A stretch of DNA of 64,000 bases from Heliocidaris tuberculata. Taxonomy: Eukaryota; Echinodermata; Echinoidea; Camarodonta; Echinometridae. This document shows positions 47,973 to 60,400 of this stretch, in pieces; position 1 is the first letter of the stretch, and each line of letters starts with the position of its first letter. The DNA is taken from positions 34,967,967 through 35,031,966 of the forward strand of contig CM046833.1 in NCBI GenBank assembly GCA_025618425.1. The letters run 5' to 3'. Position numbers and translations under genes: made by a program. The notes below the pieces were generated by a model. That model saw nothing but the letters and a program-made list of their open reading frames with translations. It was not told the origin of the DNA and did not search any database.

Positions 47973-48417
47973 CTTCATTAATCCTCTGTATGATCTGATT
48001 GTACACCTTTTGTGACCAATGCTATAATAAAACATATAAATATAAAAAAAAAAAAGAAAAACGTGTGTTCTTTGCCCTCATTACTATAGTCTACGAATAC
48101 AGACTTTATTATACCTCGAAAGAACTTTCTGGAGATACATACAGTCAAGATCTACTAGTGAGATTCACGATGCTATATAAGACAGAGATACAACTAATAA
48201 CTACCGATTCACATAATTCATGAATGTAAACCAGGTGCGTCTTCCCTGATCTTATGGTACACGGCCTCCGCAGATAACGGGTTTGTGTCCTTAGACTACG
48301 AGTTCTAATTGTCAAATAACAACACAATACGTCATGATTATGGCAAATATACCAATCGCTCAGGGAACGGTAACCGATTCGACTATTATCACTACAACAC
48401 TGTGAGGATAATAAGCC

Positions 48418-48426
48418 TATAAATAA
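48418..48426 (+). promoter_or_regulatory. TATA-like box of the P450 gene
   Basis: TATAAATAA lies 40-48 bp upstream of the P450 start codon. That spacing would place transcription start at ~48448 and give a very short 5' UTR. This is sequence match only. Confidence 0.5.
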
Positions 48427-48465
48427 ACTGTTGTAAAGGCCTACTGTATCAAAACCGAACTCGAA

Positions 48466-51400
48466 ATGGAGGTTGAGGTAATGGGAATCTCGATGTCGTT
48501 GACATGGCTTCTGGTCTTGATCACCCTGGTTTTCATCGTCCTATTCCTAATGTAAGTATCATTATTTATCGTGCTCATACTGATCTCCATTTATATATTT
48601 TATGGAACTGCGCACAACACGGAGTTAGCCATTGCGTATACGGCGCCTTGTATATACCACGCAGGTTTGCTATTGATCAATCAGTGGCGGATTTAGGGGG
48701 GCACTTCCAGCCCTTGCCGCCCTCCCCTTAGAAAGAAAAGTGAAAGTGTACAAAAGTGTGCCCCCTTTTATAAGTGATAACCCTTTTTGGTTTTGCCTGT
48801 CAGATAATTTTTGAGGAAAATTACACCCCCCCAAAAAAAAAAATATCATGACCTTTTTTTTATTTTCATTTTTTTTTGCTTTCAGAAAATTTTGGAGATT
48901 TGTGCCACCCCCTTTTTTTTTTTACTAAGTCCTGGATCCGCCCTTGGATTAATGGTCATACATGTATATTTTTTTCTATACACGTGAATGATGTGTATTC
49001 ATGTTATCGCTGTTCGGTGTGCCTCTCTCTTAGTAAACAAAAGATAATAAACTAATATCAAGCCCATATTAGGCATTGCTGGGCGAAGTATTGTTGTGTA
49101 TTCCCATTAAGTAGGCCATGTATATTTGTAATCGGTAAAGATATAGCGTACATGTATTTGCTAAACCATTTGTACGCCCCTCCCCAAATCCATATAAATT
49201 ATTGTCCATACTGCCCCTATGCTAGGACATATTACAACGGATCTTGCTAAAAATGTATTTCCCAAACGGATTATATTATCAAGTATATCACCTCATGTGA
49301 AAATTGTGTTATTTATTGTAAGATCATCGCAATCACTGATTAAAAATGGTACGCCTCGTAAACTTTTGATAGTGTACATCCATTAGCACAAAAAAGATAG
49401 ATGTTTTTGATTGAACTAAAATCAGAAATGCCTCTTAGGTTTGTTTGTTGTTATTAACTCTTTGCCCTGTGCATTATGAAACCCATGGCTGCTGGATTAT
49501 TTCAAAGGCTATATCTTTTTGTACGTGATTTCTGTCGACGATCGTCGACAGAAGCGAGAACCCGGAAGTGACAGTGTCGACAATAGCGGGCTATGAGTTA
49601 AAATTTATATTATGGTAATTTCTAAGACCAAGCATTTCTACATTTGTTTCATTAACGAGATCCCCGTTTTTCTCATTAATGCAATACATTGAATTGCCAT
49701 CCTTCATTCATTAAGAGGTGAAGCATGTGATCACACTGGGAACAGTAGGGGAGTGGGGGGGGGGGGGGGTGGTGATTCTCTAGATTATTTTGATTGCGGA
49801 CTAAGGAGGGGGAGGTAAGCTTAACATTTTCAAAAGGCTGAATAGAAAAGAGAAGGGAAAGAGGTCAAAGGTTTTAAAGTTTTTGCGACATATCGGGGGG
49901 GGGGGCTGTCATACTCCTACACCCCTCTAGCGATGCCTCTGGGAAAGGACTGCAGAGAAAATTTCTGTCGAAAGAAAATTGTATTGTTGCTTTCCGCACA
50001 AGTAGTTATGACCATGACCTATACAGTATGAGTCAATAAAAGGAAACCCAGATTCAACCCTAAATATCGTTGTAACCAGTACATAATTATAGATTTAATC
50101 AATGACATTTACATTGTAGCCTATCACGTTTCATTTAATTTGACACCTTGGCCAATGAAATTCGACCATTGACAGCAGAACGGTAACATTTTTATCCTGA
50201 TTCAGGTAAAATTTGCCATGCCCAAGTTTTGAATACAGTGGATAGTCCATAAGGTTTGTTCAAGGAGTTATCACAGAACTGTGATAACTCCTTGGTTTGT
50301 TGAACATGTTGAATGGTTTCCATTCCGGTTGAATGCACTCACAGTAATGAAAAGTAACTCCTGAATACCATTCAGCCCACACTTGGGCAAAGACGATTTT
50401 GACATTTTTTTTTTTAATGGCCAGTGCTCAGTCATCCATGATCGCATTTTGGTGAGCAGCCTATTAAACCTAAGAAGACATCATAAACTCTCGTACAATC
50501 ATAATAAATTTAAGTGATATTGCTTTGTTTTGAAGACATTGGGGCTCGGATATGAGTTTGCAATTTTATTGACTCACACTGTACATAGGCTAATACGTTT
50601 CCCATTATTTGGCAATCATGATACCATACAGGTAAATTATTAATTGAAAATGATTTTGCTGTTTTGTTGGGTAGATATGACCACTGGGCTCATATGTACT
50701 GGAAGCGTCGCGGAGTGACCTACGAGAAGCCTCTACCAATTATCGCCAACATGAGAGTCTTCGCCGAGGTTTGTGTACATGTTGCAAATCACTACATTAT
50801 CATATGAAGAAAAAAGAAAAAGAAAAAAAAAATCATATCGTAGCTCTGGGTGGCTAAAACTTTCCCCCTTTTTTGCGACTTGAAATACCTTAAAATGTGG
50901 AAATGAAATTCGGTATTTGGCAAAATAACCTAAAACCGAATAGTCTAAGGTAAATATTAAATTCTAATGGAAAAGCAAAAATCGGTTTCTACTTTCTAGT
51001 GATTGTTAATGCGAAATTTGGAAGACCAACAGTAACATTTGTGATTCCGCAAGGAAATAGAAAATTGATCAATACATTTATAGAAGAAATAGATTCCGAG
51101 AAAAGTTTCGCCGACTCTAAAAAAATAATGTACAGTGTATCATATTTTATGCCTGCAATATATTTTAAATAAGTTATAGGCGTACACAGCCTCTAATCGA
51201 GGTATTTCCGGGAAATGATATATTCCGGCCTTCCTCGGGAAATCTTGATGATCAAGGAGTGATGATAGCATGATAGGACACAATACGGACGCGATTTGAT
51301 TGATAGCGGGGGGGGGGGGGGGGGGGGCGGGGGGGGGGGGGGAGGGGTATGGGGGATGGAGGCTGTTGTCTCAACGATGTCACTTAATTATTCCTTCATA

Positions 51401-54400
51401 GCAACACTGTAGCATACTTGGGCTTCTGGGCACGGTTTTGATAGCCGTGGGGGAAGGGGGGGGGGGCTGAGGAACTTTTGTCTCTACGACAGCATTTAAC
51501 TCCATCATAGGAAAACTGTAGTGTTTATAATAACTTGCCTTTTTTCACTTAAGTTTTATTCATTTAAAACCATCGTGAAAAAGTAGACCCATATCCTCCC
51601 TATATAATGAGCACATTTAATTGCCTAGTTATTCCGCTCCTATACTGACATGATTATTTTGGAATAATCATGTTTATCATCAACAGGGCGTTGTTGAGGC
51701 TTTAAACAAAATGAAGGAAAAGCACGGCAAAGTATTTGGGTGAGTATATATCATCATTCTAAAAACATCAATTTCTATATCATCCATTTCTTGCTGTTTT
51801 GGGATTAAAAAAATAGATTCAATAAATGTATATCATTCCAGTCTTTGCTGTAGTTAATGGATTCTAAGACAACATTATTATTATATCATCAAACAATGTC
51901 CTTTTGAGAATTACCCGGACACAAGTCTTAAAATGCTGCTTAGCTATCAAAGACGCGATATTGGTTTCAATATGTTTTTCCCGACCAAATTCATCAAAAC
52001 AGCAGTCGAATTGATGCACAGTTGCTAGATCTCATATGAATGCTAATGCTCATCAAGATCAACATTCAGTTGCCTAAAAGGAACATTTGATTTGATTTTT
52101 AGGGCAAGCGATAGCATACTTTCATCATGCATTTTGATAGTTCAAGAGCATTCAAATTAGAAATTTTACCCAGTGAGCATTCAAATTCACGGGAGCTTTG
52201 GATCGCGAACATTTGGGAATTCGAATTCATTAATAGACAACATGTTCGCGATTAAAAAAAATGGATTTAACAATGCACTCCTTCCCTTCGAATTTTCCAA
52301 TTGTTTTTGCATGATAAGATTTAGAAACAATATGAAAAGTCATGTTCTTGCTATATATAAAGCAGGAAGAGATGATAATGATGAACAATTATACAAAAAA
52401 GTAAACCAGAGCAAAACAAAGCTGGCATGGTTGATGAGCAAAAGCAAGCGCCGTGGAATAGTGTGTTTTTACACCTTATGACGGATTAGATGGCTACATC
52501 ATTTTGCAACAACAAATTACATTAATAAAAACAATACAATGGTTTAATTACGACAAAAAATGTGAAGATGTAAGAACTAAAAAGGCAAAACCCGGCTATT
52601 TTATGTACTTCTTTAACCGTTTTGAAAATGAATGAACATACTACTAATTTGACTGCATGAAATGGAAAGTAAACTTCGGGCAGGAATTCGCACCCAAGTC
52701 GTCATAGATGTATTTGAATGACGTTTTGGCCTCCATAAATTGAACGACCATGGATTAATTTGGATGTTCGATGCACATTTTCGAATTTTGGAAAATGAAT
52801 TTAAACCAAAGGAGTAAACAGGATGAGCAAATCGCTTGAATACGAGCGTTTGAAAATGAATGTGAACGCTAATTTTGCGAATTTGACAGGGAAAACCTAT
52901 AGTTTACAGTATTCGTTAAAAATATATGCCAGAAAAATGATGAAAATCACAAAAAATTCGCTTCCTTAATGGGGGATTTTATTTTCTTCCTTGGAACAGG
53001 ATGTTTTCCTTTCGTGACCCGGTTCTTGTTGTGGGTGACCCGGAAATGTTACGTCACATCACGGTGAAAAACTTCAGCCAGTTCCACAACAGAGTGGTAA
53101 GTTTTGTGAAAAGTATAGTCACACCGAATGTTCATAGTAAACATGGTATAATACACTTATATAATAATATAATGTAGTATATAATATGATATAATAATAA
53201 TTTTGTGTTACATAATAGGCGCATTATCTATATTAGCCCCGTAAATCCATGGCGGTGTAGTATAAAACACTTTAAAGTGACTGATTCCAATACGCTGAAC
53301 TAACAAATAAATGATTAATGCATTTTGTTTGCAGAGAATAAACTTTCTTTGAAAAAAATGTTCAGAGTGTCACGATTAAACTTTCATCTCTAACTGTTAT
53401 TACCTTGTTTATCGTAACAAGCGTCAACGACAAACACCTTTGCTGTGTAGGTTCTTTCTTTGTAAGAAATAATGAAAAAGGAAGTGTGAGACAAAATAAG
53501 ATAACATCTACGCGATTGTTGGTAGAAAGTATGTTTAGTTGGGGTCCACTCGCTATTCATAAGGACCGCTATTTATAGAAACCGCCACTCATTTAACACG
53601 CGTTATGAATATCGGTCCTTATGAACTGAAGTCCTTATGAATAGCGAGGAAATTTGTCTATGGTTTGCTGGCTATGTAGAAGGACCGCTATTTATACAAA
53701 ACCGCTATTCATTTAGTCACGCGTTATGGATAGCGGTCCTTATTAATAAGTGGTCCTTATGAATAGCGGTCCTTATGACTAGCGAGGTTACCCCGTTTGG
53801 TTTGGGTAATATCTGAGTGGATTTACACGAATCAGTTATCAGTGCTAAAAGAAAATTACTACCAAACCAAGTTGCATTGTTGTACTATTCATCTAATACT
53901 TTTAAATCGCTCGTTTATAGGATATTCCCCAAGCTGCTGGGGAGTTACGGAGTATGGTTTCAGTCATTGAGGGTGAGCGGTGGAGAGAAGTCAGGAACAT
54001 TCTAACACCAACATTCAGCGGAGCCAAGATGAAACAGGTAGGTCTCTTTGACATAGTGCTTTGTGAAAATTCATAGTTTGAGACGTGAAATTAATGTGAA
54101 CAAAATTATGACGATGATGATCATGATGTTTTGCCAGCTGGAACATGATACTGAATATCTTGATATATCGAATATTGAATAGTCAGACATAGGATGCTGA
54201 CGCAGAACAGGTTGGACCAATATTGAATTTCCACTATCGTCAAAAGTACCGCGTCATCGCTATTCGATATACTGCCGACAGGAGGCCTATACTCTTCACG
54301 TGTTGCACCCGTAATGGGCGAAGATTAATTAGATAGAATTGTCTTTGATAGTAACAACAGGAACCAATATATGGTTTGAATTGACTCGATTTGATTCAAA

Positions 54401-57400
54401 ATAAGCAGATATGACACATATCGATTCAATGATTAACCATAAAAACAGTGTAATCAATATATCATACTAAAAATACAAAGAAAAAGCTACTGAGAAGAAT
54501 ACAAGAATTACAAAAACGGATCATTATTGACCTAACATATACAATGAAATGGAGGGCCATGTTCAGAAAGCAATGATTGGATGATGCAAGACTTAGATCC
54601 ATAATATCATCTTGATCAAACAAATTATAACAACCGGACTGTTAATAATGTGCATGGCGATGGTTACAGACAACTCATCGACTTGCCTACATAGGTTTAT
54701 AGGAAAAGAAAGAGAGAGAGAATTGTAAAGTAAGATACAGGGAATAGAAAGGAAAAGAGGTTGGGAGCAGGAGCAAAAACAGGGTTCGACGTTCATAGGC
54801 ACGTGTTCAAAGGAAAATATGAAAACGGCAAATGTTTTATTTTTTTTATTATTCATTTTGTTAAACCTGACCTGAATGCAGGGGGGTGTAGGCTTAGCCA
54901 ATATCTTTCAACTGTAAGATTAAATTGTTAAGAATAGGCGATTTTTAAAATTTCTTTATCTAAAGAGGTCCAGTACATGGGACCTGGTTATAGGAAACAA
55001 CTCAAAGAAATAATGATGTCGGTGACAATACTCATAAATGTGTTGATGGGTTTCCATCAACTGTGATAATATCCCATACAAATGTGATGATATCCCATAC
55101 AAATGTTTTTTGGTCATGTTGGTATGATAAATTATGTTGCTTTTATTTTCTTCGTATTCGTAGATGTCTAATCTTATTAACAACAACGCTGACTCTCTCG
55201 TGAAGCACATCGACATCAAACAGAAAGAGAAAGGATACATCGAATGCCAACAGTAAGTCATGTAGCAAAATCAGGAGTTCATCCCAATCAACACTTTTAT
55301 GAAAATTCATATGGTATCTAAAATTTGGCCTAATCACACTGATGCTTGTAGCTCATAAGGGAAACACAAATAATATATAGGATGAAATATTAAACATCTT
55401 TCAAAACAATGTGGTTTATCTTTAAGCTTCATTAACTGTTTTTTGACTCAGGATATTATTCATGTTATTGCTGTATATTTGCATGCATGCTTGTGTGGAT
55501 TCCTATATATTCAGTATGGATACATCTAAAAACCAATTTAGCTGTCTTAGTATTATGAATAACCTTCATCATTCCAAGAAACACTTACAAATAATACTTT
55601 CTACAGGGTCTTCGGGTCTTACGTCATGGACACGGTTGGAAGCTGTGCTTTCGGACTCGACATTGATTCCCAGTCCGATCCTGCTAACCCATTCGTGACC
55701 CACGCCAAGAAAGCTTTCCAGTTTGACTTTAATAGCCCACTCTTCATCCTAGGCAGTATGAAATTATGCACTTCTTTGTTGAAACTGTTATTCAGACGGA
55801 AAGGAATCTAAGCTTACTGTTTTCACGAACGAATCTACATTTTTACTGCATTTTGTAATTTTCACATAAAGCTTAAAGGTAACAGATAGTTTTGGGAAGC
55901 CCTCAAAAACTTTTCTTTGATTATACACAATAAATAGCAGGGTACCAACATAACTAAGATGCTGTGATTTTTCCCCCCTCCCCAAGCATGTCAAGTAAAA
56001 TATTTATCGACTGAGAGGTGAAAAAGTCATAAAAATCACTGGCCCCCAAAAGAGGGGATGTAAATTCAAACAACGGCCACACATTACTCGCATGAGGATT
56101 GCTGTGTGTTATAGAATACGCTACACATGTAGTGCGAAGCGCTGGGTTTATTGGATGGTATTAGCGTGAGGCAGTGAAAAGCCGTTATCAAGCGTTTCTT
56201 ACAGATATTCACACTAGAATTTGTTCGAAATCGTGAATGGAAAGTTTAATAATCTCGTATATGTGTCTTATGATAAAGGAGAATAGTATGTGACTATGTT
56301 AGGTAAGTTTCTTTGCCAGTATGATTTTTGCTACCGAGACTGTCTATGAGCTTTCATCTAAAATTCATTATTTTTTATCTGAATGTTAAATAATCGCGTA
56401 TATGTGTCTTATTATAAAAGGAGAATAGTATGTGACTATGTTAGATAAGTTTCCTTTCCAGTATGATTTTTACTACCGAGACTATCTATGAGCTTTAATT
56501 TAAAATTCATTAATTTTTATCTGAAGAATTTAAGAGTAAAAAGAAAGAAAGAAAAACATAAATAAAACGCCTCAGTAACAACTGTCTATATTTAAAAGGT
56601 TTGATTCCTGCATTGGGGAGACTCATGGCACGTTTTAGGATTGCAATGTTGATCTCTGCTGATGTGCTGGATTTCTTCAAAGACGTCAACAAAAAAGTTG
56701 TCGCCATCAGAAAAAACGCGTCATCTGGATCTAATTCTAAAGTAAGTTATTTGGTTTGCCAAGGTGGATCTGGTGGTGGTGGGGGGGGGGCATGGGGGCA
56801 CTGGGACATATGCCCCCTGCAAAACCTAATCTGCCATATCTTAAGTATACAATAAAAAGAAAATGTTGCCCTACTTCTATTTTTTAATGCCGAGGAAGCT
56901 TTCAAGTTTTTGAAATGCAAACAGTTCCCTACAATTACCACGACTTCTTTTACACATTGTCATACGTCTATTTTTTTAATTTAGAGAAATGATTTCCTGC
57001 AATTGCTAATCGACGCCCAGAAGCAGGAAACAGTCGACAAGGTTTACAAACCTGAAGACGACGACGAAAATGACATACATGCCGATTTGGACAAGCACCA
57101 CGATGTCCAGTACCACACCAGGAATCTGGGCAAGAGGGCTCCCTTGACTGATGATGAAGTGTTTGGACAGGTAAAAGGGTTGGGAAGGATCGGGCTGCTT
57201 CTGCAACTCAGAGATTTAAAATCGAGGGCGTGAATTCAAGGGATTACGGTAAAGATGGTCAGGATTCAATGATATTTTTTTCTTTGGCATTTCAACAGAT
57301 TGAATAGTCTGGAAAGAATGGACATTGTTTGACCTCCATTGGCAGAACCTAAAAGGAATGGACGGCAAGTGAAGAATGAAAGCTTAAGATTGAAACTGGA

Positions 57401-60400
57401 ACAGTTGCCCTCTTATAAGATACAGGCTAACACTATTAAACTGGACACACAATCCCCCTCATACGTAGGCAAACCGAATCTGAGAATTTTTATGCCTTTA
57501 TATGTGAGGTTTTGTCCAATTAATGTTTTTTTTTTTTTTTTTTTTTTTTTTAATACAAAGAATGATTGGAAGACAATTGATAGACAATATATATATATAT
57601 ATGAAGCCCTATGGGGGAAAATTCGTAATATTTCATGTAATAATAATATACAATATTTATGAGGCGCATAATAAGTAAAACAAACCAAAGTTTGTCTATT
57701 TATTGTTAACCTTCGTGTAATTTTCACCAACCGACGCAGCGCAATTTTATATATAAGAAAACTGCTAGAAGTGTTTGTAATGCATTGTGGCAATTTTATT
57801 TTCTGTACTCAAATTTTCGAGGGGTTCTTCCGTCTTCGTCAGGAGTATACAATGTGGTATCGAAACAAAACAAAACAAAAGTTAAAGGTGCAGAGTGCGA
57901 TTTCTCAGACAGACAAGGTTGCTGTGACAACTGGCTGTATATATATATATATGTATATATATTGAAAGACAAAGACAAAGTTAATGCATTGTAGCCAGTA
58001 AGTTTGATGTTTTATTTTCTCAACTTTTCGACGCTCCCTGGCGCGTCTTCTTCTGGAGATTCGCCTGAAGATGACGCCAGGGAGTATCATACAAATAATC
58101 GAAATAGTGCTCGCATCCTCAGTCAGATTTACGTTGCTTAGAAACCATCTCTCTTAGAGAGATGGTTAGATAATCCATCAACAAAAGACAGAATAATCTC
58201 CCTGTTGCTAAACACTTCAGCCTTCCCTTCACTCAGTTGCGGATGTCAGGGTTTGCCTTTTCGGTGGAGGCTACAAGTCAGCAGACGATAGGAACATTGC
58301 CGAATTACAGGCCAGAAGTTTTGAAGGAAAGGGTCTGAACAGAGATCAATTACTTTCTCAATGGATTTACATTTTTTTGCAAGTTTGTATTATTGTTTGT
58401 TATTTTTAACCACAAGTTCTATAATAATGATTTGGTATCAGTTCTTCTTCTGTGTTTCAATATTATGATTTTGAATCTTTGCCTCTAATACTGTTTGAGA
58501 TTTTTGGGTATTATTACGTTAACTACGTAATAATGATCAGCGCACGTTACTCTTTCCTCATTTACATTTATCCATCATTTTTATTGTAAAGCGCGCATCC
58601 TCAGTCAAATCTCTAAGAGTGATGGTTTCTAAGCAACCTATATGTGATTGAGGATGCGCGCACTATAACTATTTGAATTATATGCATGATACCTTATAAT
58701 TTATCGTTCTCCTGAAGAAGACCCAGGGAGCATCGAAAATTTGAGAAAATAAAACACCAAACTTACTGGCTACAATGCATTAACTTTTTCTTTGTCTTTG
58801 CCTATGTCAATGCCAGTACGTGAAATATCAGAACATATATCTCAAGTTTTTCGTGATACATATTTCAGGTGTTAATCTTCTTTACTGCTGGCTCTGAGAC
58901 AACCACAACACTGCTGGGGTTCATCTTCTACGCCTTGTCAATGAACCCCGAAGTCCAAGAGAAGCTTATCCTCGAGGTTGACAGTGTGACGCCCTCTCGG
59001 GACTCTGTTGGGTACACCTCAATCGCCTCCATGCCATACCTGGATCAGGTGGTATGCGAGACCTTGCGTCTATACCCACCTGCAGCTATGTAAGACATTT
59101 TCTCCTCTCCATCCAGCTTATTGTCCGTACTTTGATCAAAATCGTTACAAGTAATGATCAGAACGAGAAATGTCCGCCCTCTTTCATTACAACTATTGCT
59201 GTGGTAACTCTTTCCACACAACAAATTCGTTTTTCCTGCTACCTGGGCGACTTACATGACTAAAGGCAGGTAGCCTACTTCTAAGTTATGACCCTGATCA
59301 ACGCCATGGTTTACTTCACCACGTCAAGGTAATAACTTACAGTTTTGTTTTTCCACTATGCACAGATCCAACAGGATGTGTAATGAAACCTTTGAATACA
59401 ATGGGATGGTGATTGAGAAAGGAGTTCAAGTTTTAATCCCAACCTACACCATTCAGCGTGACCCGGACTACTGGCCCGAGCCTGAGAAGTTCGATCCGGA
59501 TCGGTAATAATTCCCACACTTCCATTATTGTGCCTTTTAAAACTTTTGTTTTTGTATTCGGTATGCAGATTCTTTTTCCTAGTTTTTAAGTACTTTACAT
59601 GACAACATTACTAATATGGCCATTTGGATGAATAAAAATTAACCAAATAAACGAATGTAGGTTAATATTAATTCCAGTTGCGTTAACTCGGTCTGCTATT
59701 CCAAAGTGCGTTTTACTCCTTAAAATAACACGTGCGCAATTTCATGGAAAATTTTCTCTAGCCTAAAATCATAAAATTGGCAATAACTCCAGATATAGAT
59801 GTGGTGCCATGACAAAGGTAGCATCCAATGAAAGAGCTTAACAAACTCTTTCATTGGAGTGTTTAAGTAATATGAATGAAGTACTTTTAGATATGATTTT
59901 CTTCAAAAAATAACCTTATGGGCAAAATGTGCAACATCTTTGAGTCTTATTTCTTCACACCACAAGCACTTCACATTTTATTTTTTATTGGTACTAGTAA
60001 TTAGTGATAAATGAACACAGATTACTGATTACTTTTGCTTGAGCGACTGAACATTTTGAAGTAAAGCTATATGGGTTTATACAAATTGGACTAAAGTGTC
60101 ATGTCCTTTGCGCTATATCTTTAGAAAATATTATGATCTAATTGTTTAGAGCATGTATTTATGTTTAGAGTATGCTTATAAGCTCATGTTAATACTATTA
60201 TACCTTTTAACAAGACTCACTGCACCCACTAAATTCACAGACTTACAAACTGTTTATTGTGAGTAAACAATTTCTCTTCAACTATTGGGTGGAAAACTGT
60301 GAAATTTGGTATGTATGTCGATGATCGTCAAATGTGTCTGAATCACTGTCAGTAATATGCTTTTGACTATAAATCTTCCTCAAAACTATCTTAAATAACA

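Larger units (their letters stand above)
42040..48060 (+). mobile_element. Full-length Tx1/L1-like LINE retrotransposon
   Basis: The element has a short 5' UTR, ORF1 (42188-43000), a T-rich inter-ORF spacer (43001-43600), a frameshifted ORF2 (43601-47387), a ~670-bp 3' UTR with a T tract at ~47930-47967, and an A-rich tail. It is bounded by ACGTGCGTTCTTTG (42026-42039) and ACGTGTGTTCTTTG (48061-48074), a 14-bp target-site duplication with one mismatch. This fixes both ends and shows target-primed insertion of an apparently complete copy. Low decay suggests a fairly recent insertion between the orphan gene and the P450. Confidence 0.9.

Noticed and set aside
55756..55811. Read-through of P450 exon 7 to a stop at 55811
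   Set aside because: It would truncate the P450 before helix I. A GT donor at 55756 joins in phase to 56599 and restores the family sequence.
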